A stretch of DNA of 64,000 bases from an uncultured Bacilli bacterium (GTDB taxonomy: Bacteria; Bacillota_I; Bacilli_A; RF39; UBA660): the NCBI GenBank assembly GCA_944350495.1, contig CALVOZ010000003.1:124001-188000 (forward strand), written 5' to 3'. The notes under the pieces were generated by a model. It was not told the origin of the DNA. It searched no databases and saw only the letters and a list, made by a program, of their open reading frames with translations. Shown piece after piece: positions 8,957-18,022 of this stretch. The position numbers and the translations under genes are program-made. Numbering within the stretch: position 1 is the first letter of the stretch; each line of letters starts with the position of its first letter.

Positions 8957-9517
8957 ATGAAAAAAATCTTATATTTCTTTAGTTCTTTGTGTTTGGTGAG
9001 TATTGTCAGTTTACTTTTTATTACTGAACAAGCTACATCAAAATTAGCTCGTCAAAACAAGTATTTATTAGATGGTTCGAATATTAGTTTTGAATTAAAT
9101 GATATATGGAAAGAACAATACAGTGATGAACACGATTTATCATTAAGTAAATTAAATTCTAATTTATATTTTACTGTATATAAAAAATCTGAAGTAGGAG
9201 TAGGTGCTGAAGAATTATTAAAACAAAAAATAGAAGAAGAACTAAAAAATTGTGATTCTAAGGCTTTAACAAAAAAATATAATATTAATAAGACTAAAAA
9301 TAGAACAATATATTCAAGATTATATACGGTTATAGAAAACGATATTGAAAAGCAATATTACTTTAATGTAATTGAATTTGATGAAAGTGATACTTACGTA
9401 TATGTAGTTTATAGTGCACCAGGTGCTTATATGAAGTATAATATCGATGATATTCAAAGATTGCTTATTAAAATGGAATGGACTGGCGAAAAGACTATAT
9501 TAGTTTATAACTATTAG
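8957..9517 (+). CDS. Small exported or membrane-anchored protein, unknown function
   Basis: 186 residues with an N-terminal signal or anchor (MKKILYFFSSLCLVSIVSLLFI) and a soluble remainder rich in Lys, Glu, Asp and Tyr with predicted strands: FELNDIWKEQY, LYFTVYKKS, then YYFNVIEFDESDTYVYVVYS. The pattern resembles small PsbP/DUF4367-like secreted domains with a single beta sheet, but I cannot assign a family. It has its own promoter, an AGGGGG ribosome site and its own terminator, so it is a single transcription unit between housekeeping genes. Confidence 0.75.
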   Translation: MKKILYFFSSLCLVSIVSLLFITEQATSKLARQNKYLLDGSNISFELNDIWKEQYSDEHDLSLSKLNSNLYFTVYKKSEVGVGAEELLKQKIEEELKNCDSKALTKKYNINKTKNRTIYSRLYTVIENDIEKQYYFNVIEFDESDTYVYVVYSAPGAYMKYNIDDIQRLLIKMEWTGEKTILVYNY

Positions 9518-9527
9518 TCTTTTTTTT
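9489..9527 (+). terminator. Terminator overlapping the end of the secreted protein gene
   Basis: AAAAGACTA pairs with TAGTCTTTT across a 17-base loop, followed by more T; the stop codon lies in the 3' strand. Confidence 0.75.
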
Positions 9528-9558
9528 ATAGTATTTAATAAAATATATTAGGTGGTTT

Positions 9559-9783
9559 ATGAAACTTTCAGATTTACAAGACAAGGATGTTGTTAACATT
9601 AATGATGGGAAAAAAATCGGTAATATAATTGATGTAAATATAGACTTAGCTGGTAATGCTAAAGAAATAGTAGTGGAGAGATATCACTTTTTCTTTAGTT
9701 TATTTTCGACGAAAGTAACAGAAATAAAATGGGATAAAATTAAAAAAATAGGTAAAGATGTAATACTTGTCAATATTGATTAA
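9559..9783 (+). CDS. PRC-barrel protein, YlmC/YmxH sporulation family
   Basis: 74 residues, behind an AGGTGG site. It begins MKLSDLQDKDVVNINDGKKIG and continues with NIIDVNIDLAGNAKEIVV, the pattern of the YlmC/YmxH family (one PRC-barrel domain, usually 75-90 residues). Members are conserved in spore formers and some are annotated as sporulation proteins, but their biochemical role is not established. A sporulation link agrees with sigG nearby. The hydrophobic patch FFFSLFSTK is a strand of the barrel rather than a membrane helix. Confidence 0.8.
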   Translation: MKLSDLQDKDVVNINDGKKIGNIIDVNIDLAGNAKEIVVERYHFFFSLFSTKVTEIKWDKIKKIGKDVILVNID

Positions 9784-9811
9784 ATAATGTTATAATTAAC
9801 TTGGTGATTAT

Positions 9812-11875
9812 ATGAAAGTGTTACTTTATACCGAAGGTCTAAAAACAATAAGTAAGTCAGGTTTAGGAAAAGCAATTAAACATCAAATGAAGTCATTAGA
9901 AGAAAATAAAATTGACTATACTACTAATTTAAAAGATGACTTTGATGTTTTACATATTAATTTTTACGGACCTAAATCATACTTTTTTGCTAAGAGAGCA
10001 AGAAAAAATGGTAAGAAAATAGTTTATCATGCCCATTCTACTGAAGAAGATTTTAGAAATTCTTTTTTATTTAGCAACTTGGTTTCACCATTATTTAAAA
10101 AATGGTTAATCAAATGCTATAGTTTAGGTGATCAAATTATAACCCCAACTGAATATTCTAAAAGATTATTGGAAAATTATAATTTAAATAAACCAATTCA
10201 TGCAATTAGTAACGGAGTAGAAACTAAATTTTTTGAAAGAAATGAAAAAGCAGGTGCGGAATTTAGAAAAACATACGGCTATACTAAAAAAGACAAAGTT
10301 ATTGTTGGTATTGGTTTATATATTGAAAGAAAAGGAATCCTTGATTTTGTTGAATTGGCAAAGAGATTACCAGATTATAAATTTATTTGGTTTGGTTATA
10401 GCCCATTATGGGCCTCACCTCGTAAAATAAAAAAAGCTGTTACAACAAAATTGCCAAATCTTCATTTTGCTGGCTATGTTGATTCATCAATGATTAAAGC
10501 TGCCTTAAGTGGCTCTAATCTATACTTATTTCCTACTTTAGAAGAAACTGAGGGTATTCCAATTATTGAGGCTTTAACTTCTAAGATTCCTACTTTAATT
10601 CGTGATATTCCAGTATTTGAAGAATATGAGAAAAATAAAGTAGTATATAAAGCTAAAGATATTGATGAATTTGAAGTAATGATTCCTAAAATTATTGAAG
10701 GCAAATTACCTGATTTAACTGAAGAAGGATATAAGGCTGCTAAGAAAAAAGATTTAAAAATTGTTGGTAAAGAATTAATAAAGGTTTATGAGAAAGCCTT
10801 AAAGAGTGAAAGAAAAGAAAAAAAAGTAGATGAAAATGCTACAAAAACACATACATTTAGAGTATATGGTATGATATTATCTCTATTCTTAATTGTTTTA
10901 GCACTTCTATTTTCAACTAAAGATTTAAAAATAAAAGAGTTAACTTTAAAAAAATATTCTCGTCAAATGGAATATTTAAATACAACAATTAGTGTAGAAA
11001 TTTATACAACCTCTGATTCAAAAGCTGAAAAGGCGTTAGATAAAGTAGAAGATATCTATAAAGAATATGATGAACTAACATCACGTGATGAGGGTAGTAA
11101 GTTATATGATATTCATCATAGTACTTTAAAATCTGAGTATTTAACAATAGATAAAAAATTATATGAAATGATCGAATATGGCCTTGATTGGTATGACGAT
11201 AGTGATGGCTTACTTAATATCAATACAGGAGATTTAATCGACATATGGTATAAATATGGTAAAGATAGTAGTGGTATTCCAACTGAAGAAGAATTAGAAA
11301 ATATTAATATTGATATTGAGCAAATAGAATTAGCTGATGGCAATAAAATTAAAAATAATAATCCTAATATTAACTTAGATATGTTTAAAAGGGGATATGC
11401 TAATGATGAGGTAGGAGAATACTTAGAAAGTATAAATATTGATGTATATTTATTGAATGCTGGTGGTAATGTAAAAGCCGGTGAATTCTATCAGACAAAA
11501 GGTCAATACTTAGTTGGTATTGCTAGTCCTTTCATTGGCGATGAATCTGATTTACTTACTAGTGTTGAATTGTGTGAAGAAGCTGTATCTTCAACTGGAA
11601 TGTATCAATCATATTATACTTATGATGGTAAAACATATTCTCATATGATTAGTCCGATTACCAAGTATCCAGCTGAAAATATGGTTGGTGTCACTGTTGT
11701 TGATGAATCGAGTGCGGATGCTGAAGCTTTAGCAACTATCTTATTTTTCCAAACGATTCCTGATGGTCAAGAATTTATTAGTGATGAAGATGAAGTTAAA
11801 GTTATGTGGGCTTATGTAAACAGTGAAAATCAAAAAGATAAGGTAATGACTCCCAACTTTTATAATCTTGATTAA
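9812..11875 (+). CDS. GT4 glycosyltransferase - membrane helix - ApbE (FAD:protein FMN transferase) fusion
   Basis: 687 residues in one open frame behind a GGTGAT site. Residues 1-335 are a GT-B family 4 glycosyltransferase: AISNGVETKFF, VGIGLYIERKGILDF and the donor-site motif FPTLEETEGIPIIEAL, as in diacylglycerol glucosyltransferases. A Lys/Glu-rich linker precedes one membrane helix (about 350-370). Residues 380-687 are an ApbE domain: NTTISVEIY, LNINTGDLIDIWYKYG, NAGGNVKAG (about 549) and ISPITKYPAENMVGVTVV. The usual LDLGGxAKG segment reads NLDMFKRGYANDEV (about 521), so the substrate loop has diverged. The layout puts the GT inside and ApbE outside. ApbE is normally a lipoprotein or secreted alone. 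No flavinylation target is visible nearby. Confidence 0.88.
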   Translation: MKVLLYTEGLKTISKSGLGKAIKHQMKSLEENKIDYTTNLKDDFDVLHINFYGPKSYFFAKRARKNGKKIVYHAHSTEEDFRNSFLFSNLVSPLFKKWLIKCYSLGDQIITPTEYSKRLLENYNLNKPIHAISNGVETKFFERNEKAGAEFRKTYGYTKKDKVIVGIGLYIERKGILDFVELAKRLPDYKFIWFGYSPLWASPRKIKKAVTTKLPNLHFAGYVDSSMIKAALSGSNLYLFPTLEETEGIPIIEALTSKIPTLIRDIPVFEEYEKNKVVYKAKDIDEFEVMIPKIIEGKLPDLTEEGYKAAKKKDLKIVGKELIKVYEKALKSERKEKKVDENATKTHTFRVYGMILSLFLIVLALLFSTKDLKIKELTLKKYSRQMEYLNTTISVEIYTTSDSKAEKALDKVEDIYKEYDELTSRDEGSKLYDIHHSTLKSEYLTIDKKLYEMIEYGLDWYDDSDGLLNINTGDLIDIWYKYGKDSSGIPTEEELENINIDIEQIELADGNKIKNNNPNINLDMFKRGYANDEVGEYLESINIDVYLLNAGGNVKAGEFYQTKGQYLVGIASPFIGDESDLLTSVELCEEAVSSTGMYQSYYTYDGKTYSHMISPITKYPAENMVGVTVVDESSADAEALATILFFQTIPDGQEFISDEDEVKVMWAYVNSENQKDKVMTPNFYNLD

Positions 11876-11894
11876 AAAGGCAATTGCCTTTTTT
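11874..11894 (+). terminator. Terminator of the GT4-ApbE gene
   Basis: Palindromic stem AAAAAGGCAA/TTGCCTTTTTT starting in the stop codon. Confidence 0.85.
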
Positions 11895-11895
11895 A

Positions 11896-11924
11896 TTGTA
11901 CAAATAAGTTAAATTTGATATAAT
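11896..11924 (+). promoter_or_regulatory. Promoter of smc
   Basis: TTGTAC (11896-11901), 17 bases, TATAAT (11919-11924), extended by TGA. Confidence 0.65.
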
Positions 11925-11951
11925 AAAATAGTTGTAAAGAATGGTGATAGG

Positions 11952-14903
11952 ATGTTTTTAAAGAAAATAGTTGCACATGGTTTTAAATCATTTGCAGATA
12001 ATATTGTTATTGACCTTGAAAATAATATTACAGGAATTGTAGGCCCTAATGGGTCTGGAAAAAGTAATGTCGTTGACGCCATTCGTTGGGTACTTGGAGA
12101 ACAATCAGTGAAATCATTGCGTGGCGATGGTAATATGGTTGATGTAATATTTGCTGGTAGTAAAAATCGAAATTCGATGGGAGTTGCATCCGTTACTTTA
12201 ATTTTTGATAATAAAGATAAATATTTGCCATTAAGTTACGAAGAAATAGCTATTAAAAGAAGATTATATAAAGATGGAACTAATGAATTTTATATAAATA
12301 ATGAAAAAGTTAGATTAAAAGATGTTACAGATTTACTTATGGATAGCGGAATTGGTAAAGAATCATTTAATATTATTGAACAGGGAAAAATAGATGAAAT
12401 TTTAAGTAATAAACCAGCTGATAGAAGAGTTATATTTGAAGAAGCTGCAGGAGTATTAAAATATAAAAAACGTAAGGAAGAGGCTTTAAGAAAGTTAGAT
12501 AAAACTCATAATAATATGGCTCGTGTTGCAGATATTATTAAGGAATTATCTGATCAAGTTGAACCATTGAAAGAACAAAAACGTAAAGCGTTAGAATATC
12601 GTGAACTATCTGAAAAATTAGAAAAATTAGAAGTTGCTTTAGTAACTGATGATATTACAAATATAAATGAAAAATATCAAACTAATAAAAAAAGAATTGA
12701 AGAATTAAATGAGGAATTATCTAAAATATCTACTAACAACACTAAATACGAAGTTTATATTGAAGAATATAAATTAAAGCAACAAAATCTAGCTTTAAAA
12801 ATCCAAGATTTGCAAAAGGAATTACTTGGCTTAACTGCCCAAGTAGAAAAAATTAACAGCCAAAAAGAAATTATTTTAGAACGTAAAAAATATGAAGTTG
12901 ATGATATTAAATTACATAATAATATTTTAGAATTAAAAGAATCTGAATTAAAATATCAAAATGAATTAAATTCATATAAGATGGAGTTAGATAATGTTTT
13001 AAATATTATCCAAGCCTTAACTGATAAAAGCGAAGCTAAATTACAGGAAATTAAAGCTGTTAAAGATAAGCGTTTTGGAATTGAAGAAAAACTAACTATG
13101 GCCTTACGTAATCAAGGTAATTTAAAAGTAAAAATCAGTAACTTAGAAGAATCTATTGAGAATGACTCATCTTTACCATATGCAGTAAAATGTGTTTTGA
13201 ATAATCCTAAATTAAGTGGGATTCACAGTACTATAGGTAAAATTTTAGAGATAGAAAAAAAATATGTTAAAGCAATTGGAATTGCTTTAGGAGCCGCTAG
13301 TAATAATATTATTGTCGACAATGAATTATCAGCTAAAGATGCAATTAATTATTTAAAAAATAATATGTTAGGACGTGCAACATTCTTTCCTTTAAATATC
13401 ATTAAGGGTAGGGAAATAGAAGAAAATATTTTAAATATCTTGAATTTAGAAAATGGATTTATTAATGTAGCTTCTAAATTAGTTAAATATGATCCTAAAT
13501 ATGCCGATATCATTAATAATCAATTAGGTAATGTTTTAGTCGTTGACAATATCGATAATGCTAATATAATTAGTAAAAAAATGAACTATCGTTATCGAAT
13601 TGTCACTTTAGATGGAGAGTTATTACACGTTGGAGGTTCTTTAACTGGTGGCGATGCAAAACAAAAAAATCCGTTGAATGAAAAATATGAATTACAAAAT
13701 TTATTAAATGATTTAAAAGAATTAGAGCGAAAAATCAGTATTTATGAAAATAATTTAAATGATTATGACTATAACTTAAAAGCTTTAGAGGATGAAGCAT
13801 ATCTAATAAATAAAGAAAAAATAACAACTGAAGAAGAATTAAAAGAAAAGTCTAAACGAATTGAAGAATTGGAATTAAAAATAACTGATATTAAAACTAA
13901 AATTACCGGTACTAATAATATTATTAATAATTCTTTAAGCAATGAAGAAGATGAAATACTAAAAAAATATTATGCTGCTATTGATGAAAAAAATATGGTT
14001 ATTAATGAAATTGATGTATTAACAAATGAAAAAGAAAAGGTTACTAATGAATTAGAAGAATTTGAATATTCAGTTAAGAAAGATAACTCTGTTTATAATC
14101 AAAAGAATAAAGAACTTAAAGATTTAGAAATAGAAGTTAATCGTAATGACGTTAAATTAGATAATTTACTTAATTTATTAAGTGAAAATTATAGTATTAC
14201 TTATGAATATGCTGCAGCTCATTATTCTTTAGATATGGATGCTTCTTTAGCACGAAATAGAGTAAGTTCTTATAAAAGGCAAATTAAAGAATTAGGACCT
14301 ATTAATCATGAAGCACCAGAAGAATATGATAGAATTAGTGGAAGATACGAATTTTTGCTTGGTCAACAAGAAGATTTAGTAAAGGCAGAGAATACTTTAC
14401 TTGATATTATTAGAGAAATGGATCAAGTTATGGAAATTAATTTTAAAAAAGCTTTTGAAATTATTAATGAAAATTTTGATAAAACGTTCAAAGAATTATT
14501 TAAAGGTGGAACAGCAAGTTTAAAAATGACTGATCCTGATAATATTCTAGAAACTGGTATTGAAATTATTGCTTCTCCTCCCGGCAAAAGTTTAAAGAGT
14601 ATTTCTTTACTTAGTGGTGGAGAAAAAACATTTACAGCTATTAGTTTATTATTTGCTATTTTAAAAACAAGACCAATGCCATTTTGCATCTTAGATGAAG
14701 TGGAAGCCGCTCTTGATGAAGTTAACGTTGAATCCTTTGGTGATTATTTAAAGAAAATGGAAGGTAAAACTCAATTTATAGTTATCACTCATAAAAAGAA
14801 AACTATGGAATATGCTGATACATTATATGGTATAACAATGCAAGAAAGTGGCGTTAGTAAATTAGTAAGTGTTAAATTAGAAGACATAAAAAAAGTATCT
14901 TAA
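11952..14903 (+). CDS. smc: Chromosome segregation protein SMC (short-armed)
   Basis: 983 residues; ATPase of the condensin-like complex with ScpA and ScpB (not in the window). The N-terminal head has Walker A GPNGSGKSN (about 32-40) and LRGDGNMVDVIFAGS. The hinge lies about 410-530 (GIHSTIGKILEI, AIGIALGAASNNIIVD). The C-terminal head has LSGGEKTFTAIS (about 887) and Walker B FCILDEVEAALDE. Coiled coils fill the rest. B. subtilis SMC has 1,186 residues, so the arms here are about 200 residues shorter in total while heads and hinge are complete. The stop codon overlaps that of the convergent gene (TTAA). Confidence 0.97.
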   Translation: MFLKKIVAHGFKSFADNIVIDLENNITGIVGPNGSGKSNVVDAIRWVLGEQSVKSLRGDGNMVDVIFAGSKNRNSMGVASVTLIFDNKDKYLPLSYEEIAIKRRLYKDGTNEFYINNEKVRLKDVTDLLMDSGIGKESFNIIEQGKIDEILSNKPADRRVIFEEAAGVLKYKKRKEEALRKLDKTHNNMARVADIIKELSDQVEPLKEQKRKALEYRELSEKLEKLEVALVTDDITNINEKYQTNKKRIEELNEELSKISTNNTKYEVYIEEYKLKQQNLALKIQDLQKELLGLTAQVEKINSQKEIILERKKYEVDDIKLHNNILELKESELKYQNELNSYKMELDNVLNIIQALTDKSEAKLQEIKAVKDKRFGIEEKLTMALRNQGNLKVKISNLEESIENDSSLPYAVKCVLNNPKLSGIHSTIGKILEIEKKYVKAIGIALGAASNNIIVDNELSAKDAINYLKNNMLGRATFFPLNIIKGREIEENILNILNLENGFINVASKLVKYDPKYADIINNQLGNVLVVDNIDNANIISKKMNYRYRIVTLDGELLHVGGSLTGGDAKQKNPLNEKYELQNLLNDLKELERKISIYENNLNDYDYNLKALEDEAYLINKEKITTEEELKEKSKRIEELELKITDIKTKITGTNNIINNSLSNEEDEILKKYYAAIDEKNMVINEIDVLTNEKEKVTNELEEFEYSVKKDNSVYNQKNKELKDLEIEVNRNDVKLDNLLNLLSENYSITYEYAAAHYSLDMDASLARNRVSSYKRQIKELGPINHEAPEEYDRISGRYEFLLGQQEDLVKAENTLLDIIREMDQVMEINFKKAFEIINENFDKTFKELFKGGTASLKMTDPDNILETGIEIIASPPGKSLKSISLLSGGEKTFTAISLLFAILKTRPMPFCILDEVEAALDEVNVESFGDYLKKMEGKTQFIVITHKKKTMEYADTLYGITMQESGVSKLVSVKLEDIKKVS

Positions 14904-14915
14904 TTGATACTTTTT
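14888..14915. terminator. Bidirectional terminator between smc and the convergent unknown gene
   Basis: AAAAAGTATC/GATACTTTTT with a TTAATT loop that contains both stop codons; A and T runs on both sides serve both strands. Confidence 0.85.
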
Positions 14916-15904
14916 GTTTTGTATTCAGGTTCATGATGATCAAATAATTTTTCATCCATTTCTTCCCAAAAATATGTTGCTATAGATAGCAATTCTTTAA
15001 AATCATTTATATCTTCACGTCCTCTTATTGATTGTGTTACCATATATTCTGGCATAGCCATTTTGATTTCATTAAAGTTATAACCTCTTCTTTTTAAAGA
15101 AAGAAATTGAGCATTTAAAGCTAACATATATGTGTAATAGTATTCCCTTTCATCTGAAGGGGACATATTATCTAAAATATCAGGCATAAAATTAAGATCA
15201 CCACAAAATAAATAACTATCATGATATACACAAGTAGCTTTACCGATTAAGCAACCATTTTGATCAGTTAAAATTATATGCTTGTTTTTAGGATCAAGTA
15301 TTCCATCAATCATTATTTTAGAACCGGTCCCAGAAAAAGTCGAGCAAACCTTAAGTAAATACCCTAGTACTAAATTAATTGGTTCCAAAGATGGTAACCA
15401 TTGAATAATATTGCCGGTTGACATTGTTAGTGAAATATTTTCAAAATAGTGTTCATCTTCATTAGTATTATGACAGGCATAATTATAAAATTTAATTATC
15501 TCTTTTAATTCCTCAGCATCATATGTTTCTAATAATAATATATTGGCAACATTTTCTAGTTGAGGACAATTATGTAATATGACTAATTTTTCTATATAAT
15601 CTTTTGTATCTTCTAAAGTTAATGTTTTACAAGTTTCACGCAACTGTTTAAGCTTTATTTGGTCATTTGGCTTACTAGAGCCTCTATTTTTAATCATACG
15701 AATTCGGTTTTTATTTATTTTTTCAACATCTTTAGTAAAAACTTTAAAATTTGAACAACAATAAGCATAATATTCTGGATTATTCATTAATTCATTATTA
15801 ATAATTGCCGATATAATCATACTAGCTAATTTAGGTGAATAATTAATATCACTAATATTGGCAACAAATTTAATTATAGTATTAATGGAAATATGTAATT
15901 GCAT
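14900..15904 (-). CDS. Unknown protein with possible GNAT-like C-terminal half
   Basis: 334 residues, not recognised. The first half is helical with a basic stretch (KNRIRMIKNRGSS). The second half has a strand-rich segment KHIILTDQNGCLIGKATCVYHDSYLFCGDL that resembles beta strands 2-4 of a GNAT acetyltransferase, and a later YMLALNAQFLSLKRRGYNF helix, but the acetyl-CoA loop is not clear. The start at 15904 overlaps the upstream small gene by 23 bases and lacks a good ribosome site; a stop codon stands two codons before it. It may be translated by coupling, or the two frames may be one gene split by a frameshift. Confidence 0.6.
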   Translation of the reverse strand: MQLHISINTIIKFVANISDINYSPKLASMIISAIINNELMNNPEYYAYCCSNFKVFTKDVEKINKNRIRMIKNRGSSKPNDQIKLKQLRETCKTLTLEDTKDYIEKLVILHNCPQLENVANILLLETYDAEELKEIIKFYNYACHNTNEDEHYFENISLTMSTGNIIQWLPSLEPINLVLGYLLKVCSTFSGTGSKIMIDGILDPKNKHIILTDQNGCLIGKATCVYHDSYLFCGDLNFMPDILDNMSPSDEREYYYTYMLALNAQFLSLKRRGYNFNEIKMAMPEYMVTQSIRGREDINDFKELLSIATYFWEEMDEKLFDHHEPEYKTKSIN

Positions 15905-16148
15905 ATATCACTAAATTTAGCTCTTTACCACTCTTAGAAAAGAGCCCAAGTAAATGACATAAATCAAAGAAAATTGATTCATCCCAAGGCTGAATAATCT
16001 CTTTTAGCTCAAAGTATTTTGGACGGTTAGAAGTAAATCCTTTAACCAAATCATTTTCAGGTTTTAATTTTAACAACTCAACATCTGATAAATCATTAAA
16101 ATTAAAATTAGGATAAAGTGCTAAAATATGTTTCTTTTTATTTTCCAT
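15882..16148 (-). CDS. Small unknown protein, upstream partner (or first half) of the 334-residue gene
   Basis: 88 residues from ATG 16148, which stands behind AAAGGAGG; a start at 16169 would put the ribosome site inside the gene. Soluble, with NKKKHILALYPNFNFNDLSD at the N-terminus. No motif is recognised. Its 3' end overlaps the next gene in another frame, and that gene has no convincing ribosome site, so both may be parts of one protein (422 residues) separated by a frameshift. Confidence 0.6.
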   Translation of the reverse strand: MENKKKHILALYPNFNFNDLSDVELLKLKPENDLVKGFTSNRPKYFELKEIIQPWDESIFFDLCHLLGLFSKSGKELNLVIYAITYFH

Positions 16149-16236
16149 AAGAACCTCCTTTCGTGACATCTATCAATAATAGCACAAATTTTATAAATGT
16201 ACAAGAAAAATATGATATAATGAATTCGGTGATAGT

Positions 16237-17166
16237 ATGAATTATTTGCTATATGGTACTGAACAATTTTTAATTGAAAAAGAATTAGATAAAATAATTA
16301 ATAAGTATAAAGTAGGCGAAATAAGTGTTACTAAATATGATTTAAGTATTGATTCTTTAAAAAATATTTTGGATGATTCAATGACTATATCATTATTTGA
16401 TGAAAATAAGTTAATTGTGGTTAATAATGCCAACATATTTAATCGTGGCAAAACTGATGATTTTATTGATTTGTTAGTTAAGTATTTAAGTGACCCCAAT
16501 CCCAATACAATTTTAGTTTTTATTAATCCTAATAGTACTGTTGATGCAACTAAAAAGATCACTAAATTAATTAAAGAAAAAGGGATTATTAAAGAATTAA
16601 ATACAATAAATCCAGCTGATTTAATAAAAAATATATGTGAAAATTATAAAATAGACCGTGAAAGTATTAATTTACTTATTAGTAGGATAGGTAATAATAT
16701 GGCTCTAATTGAATCAGAATTACAAAAATTAATGTTGTATAAAATTGATGATAAAGTTATTACTAAAGAAGATGTAATTAATTTAACTTCAGTTAATATT
16801 GATACAGATATATTTAAGTTTATTGATCATATCATTAATAAGGAAAAAGATTTAGCAATGAAAATATATAGTGAAATGATTAAGCAAGGGGAAGAACCAA
16901 TAAAGATTATTGCTCTTCTTGCTAGTAAATTCCGCTTGATGTATCAAGCAGTAGAATTAACTAAAAGTGGTTGTTCACAACAAGATATTGCTTCTACTTT
17001 AGGAGTACATATTTATCCGGTTAAATTAGCTATTCAAGCGGGAATGAAATATAATATGAAATTAGTACTAGATTATCTAAATAAATTATCTGACTTAGAT
17101 ATTAATATTAAAACAGGACAGATTGAACCAATTTTAGGGTTAGAACTATTCATCTTAGATGTATAG
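16237..17166 (+). CDS. holA: DNA polymerase III subunit delta
   Basis: 309 residues behind GGTGAT and an extended -10 TGATATAAT at 16213-16221. HolA opens the beta clamp within the clamp loader. It has the expected layout: N-terminal AAA-like fold starting MNYLLYGTEQFLIEKELDKI, a FDENKLIVVNNANIF strand, a degenerate ATP site without Walker A, then helical domains with DIFKFIDHIINK, EEPIKIIALLASKFRLMYQ and GVHIYPVKLAIQA, which are typical of Bacillus YqeN/HolA. It lies divergent from the unknown pair. Confidence 0.92.
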   Translation: MNYLLYGTEQFLIEKELDKIINKYKVGEISVTKYDLSIDSLKNILDDSMTISLFDENKLIVVNNANIFNRGKTDDFIDLLVKYLSDPNPNTILVFINPNSTVDATKKITKLIKEKGIIKELNTINPADLIKNICENYKIDRESINLLISRIGNNMALIESELQKLMLYKIDDKVITKEDVINLTSVNIDTDIFKFIDHIINKEKDLAMKIYSEMIKQGEEPIKIIALLASKFRLMYQAVELTKSGCSQQDIASTLGVHIYPVKLAIQAGMKYNMKLVLDYLNKLSDLDINIKTGQIEPILGLELFILDV

Positions 17167-17173
17167 TTTTTTT
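17144..17173 (+). terminator. Terminator of holA
   Basis: AACTATTCAT pairs with ATGTATAGTT (one mismatch), then seven T; it includes the end of the gene. Confidence 0.65.
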
Positions 17174-17174
17174 C

Positions 17175-17202
17175 TTGCAATTTAAAATAAATATAGTATA
17201 AT
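17175..17202 (+). promoter_or_regulatory. Promoter of the HAD phosphatase gene
   Basis: TTGCAA (17175-17180), 16 bases, TATAAT (17197-17202). A CGGAGGAG ribosome site follows. Confidence 0.65.
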
Positions 17203-17223
17203 ATGTAGAACGGAGGAGATAAT

Positions 17224-17997
17224 ATGATATTTATTAAAAAATTTGAAGTGATAGATCCTAAAAAAAGTTATGTATTAATGGATTTTGATCATACAATTAC
17301 TAGTCATAATTCTATATCTTCATGGGGAGTTTTAGAGCATAGTACAGCAGTAGATCCTAGATACAGTAAAGAAAGTTTAGATTTATATTTAAAATATCGT
17401 CCAATTGAATTAGATGCAAAAATGCCTTATGAGGAAAAAAGGGCTCATATGGTAGCATGGCAAACACAAGTTGGCAAATTAATCAATAAGTATCATATTT
17501 ACATAGCCTCATTAAGCCATATTTTAGAAAAATCTAAAGGGTTTAAACTTCGAAAAGGTGTTCCTAACTTTTTAAGTCAAATGTATATTTTAGGAGTTCC
17601 AGTAATCATCGTAAGTGCTGGAATTGGAGATTTTATCAAAATATATTTATCAAATGAAGGACTAATGTTTGATAATATAACTTTACATTCTAATTTTTTA
17701 GTTAGTGATGAATCTGGCTTAATAGTTGGGTTTAGACAACCAATAATAAATTCTATGAACAAAGAAGGAATAGATTACACATCAGGTATTGGTAATCGTA
17801 ATCAAGGTTTATTATTTGGCGATTTGCCATCAGATAAAAGTATGGGTCATAATCTTAGAACAATTAATGTTGGATTTTGTGATGAATCAATCAATGATTT
17901 AAAACATTTTCAAAAAGAATTTGATATTGTTTTAACAGGTGGCTCATCATATGATGAATTAGGAAAAGTAATGATTAAAAATTATAAGGCAAAATAA
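17224..17997 (+). CDS. HAD-superfamily phosphatase, pyrimidine 5'-nucleotidase (UMPH-1)-like
   Basis: 257 residues. Motif I is LMDFDHTITSHNS (nucleophile and general acid Asp both present), motif II VIIVSAGIGDFI, and motif IV LLFGDLPSDKSMG. Between them, the cap carries SSWGVLE, DPRYSKESLDLY and KYRPIELD, the arrangement of the UMPH-1 family that removes phosphate from UMP and CMP in animals. Bacterial members exist but their substrates are less certain, so the exact substrate is inferred. Its terminator is shared with convergent rarA. Confidence 0.85.
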   Translation: MIFIKKFEVIDPKKSYVLMDFDHTITSHNSISSWGVLEHSTAVDPRYSKESLDLYLKYRPIELDAKMPYEEKRAHMVAWQTQVGKLINKYHIYIASLSHILEKSKGFKLRKGVPNFLSQMYILGVPVIIVSAGIGDFIKIYLSNEGLMFDNITLHSNFLVSDESGLIVGFRQPIINSMNKEGIDYTSGIGNRNQGLLFGDLPSDKSMGHNLRTINVGFCDESINDLKHFQKEFDIVLTGGSSYDELGKVMIKNYKAK

Positions 17998-18022
17998 AAA
18001 GATGTCTACTTAGACATCTTTT
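17996..18022. terminator. Bidirectional terminator between the HAD gene and rarA
   Basis: AAAAGATGTCTA/TAGACATCTTTT with a CT loop; symmetric A/T flanks serve both strands. Confidence 0.9.
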
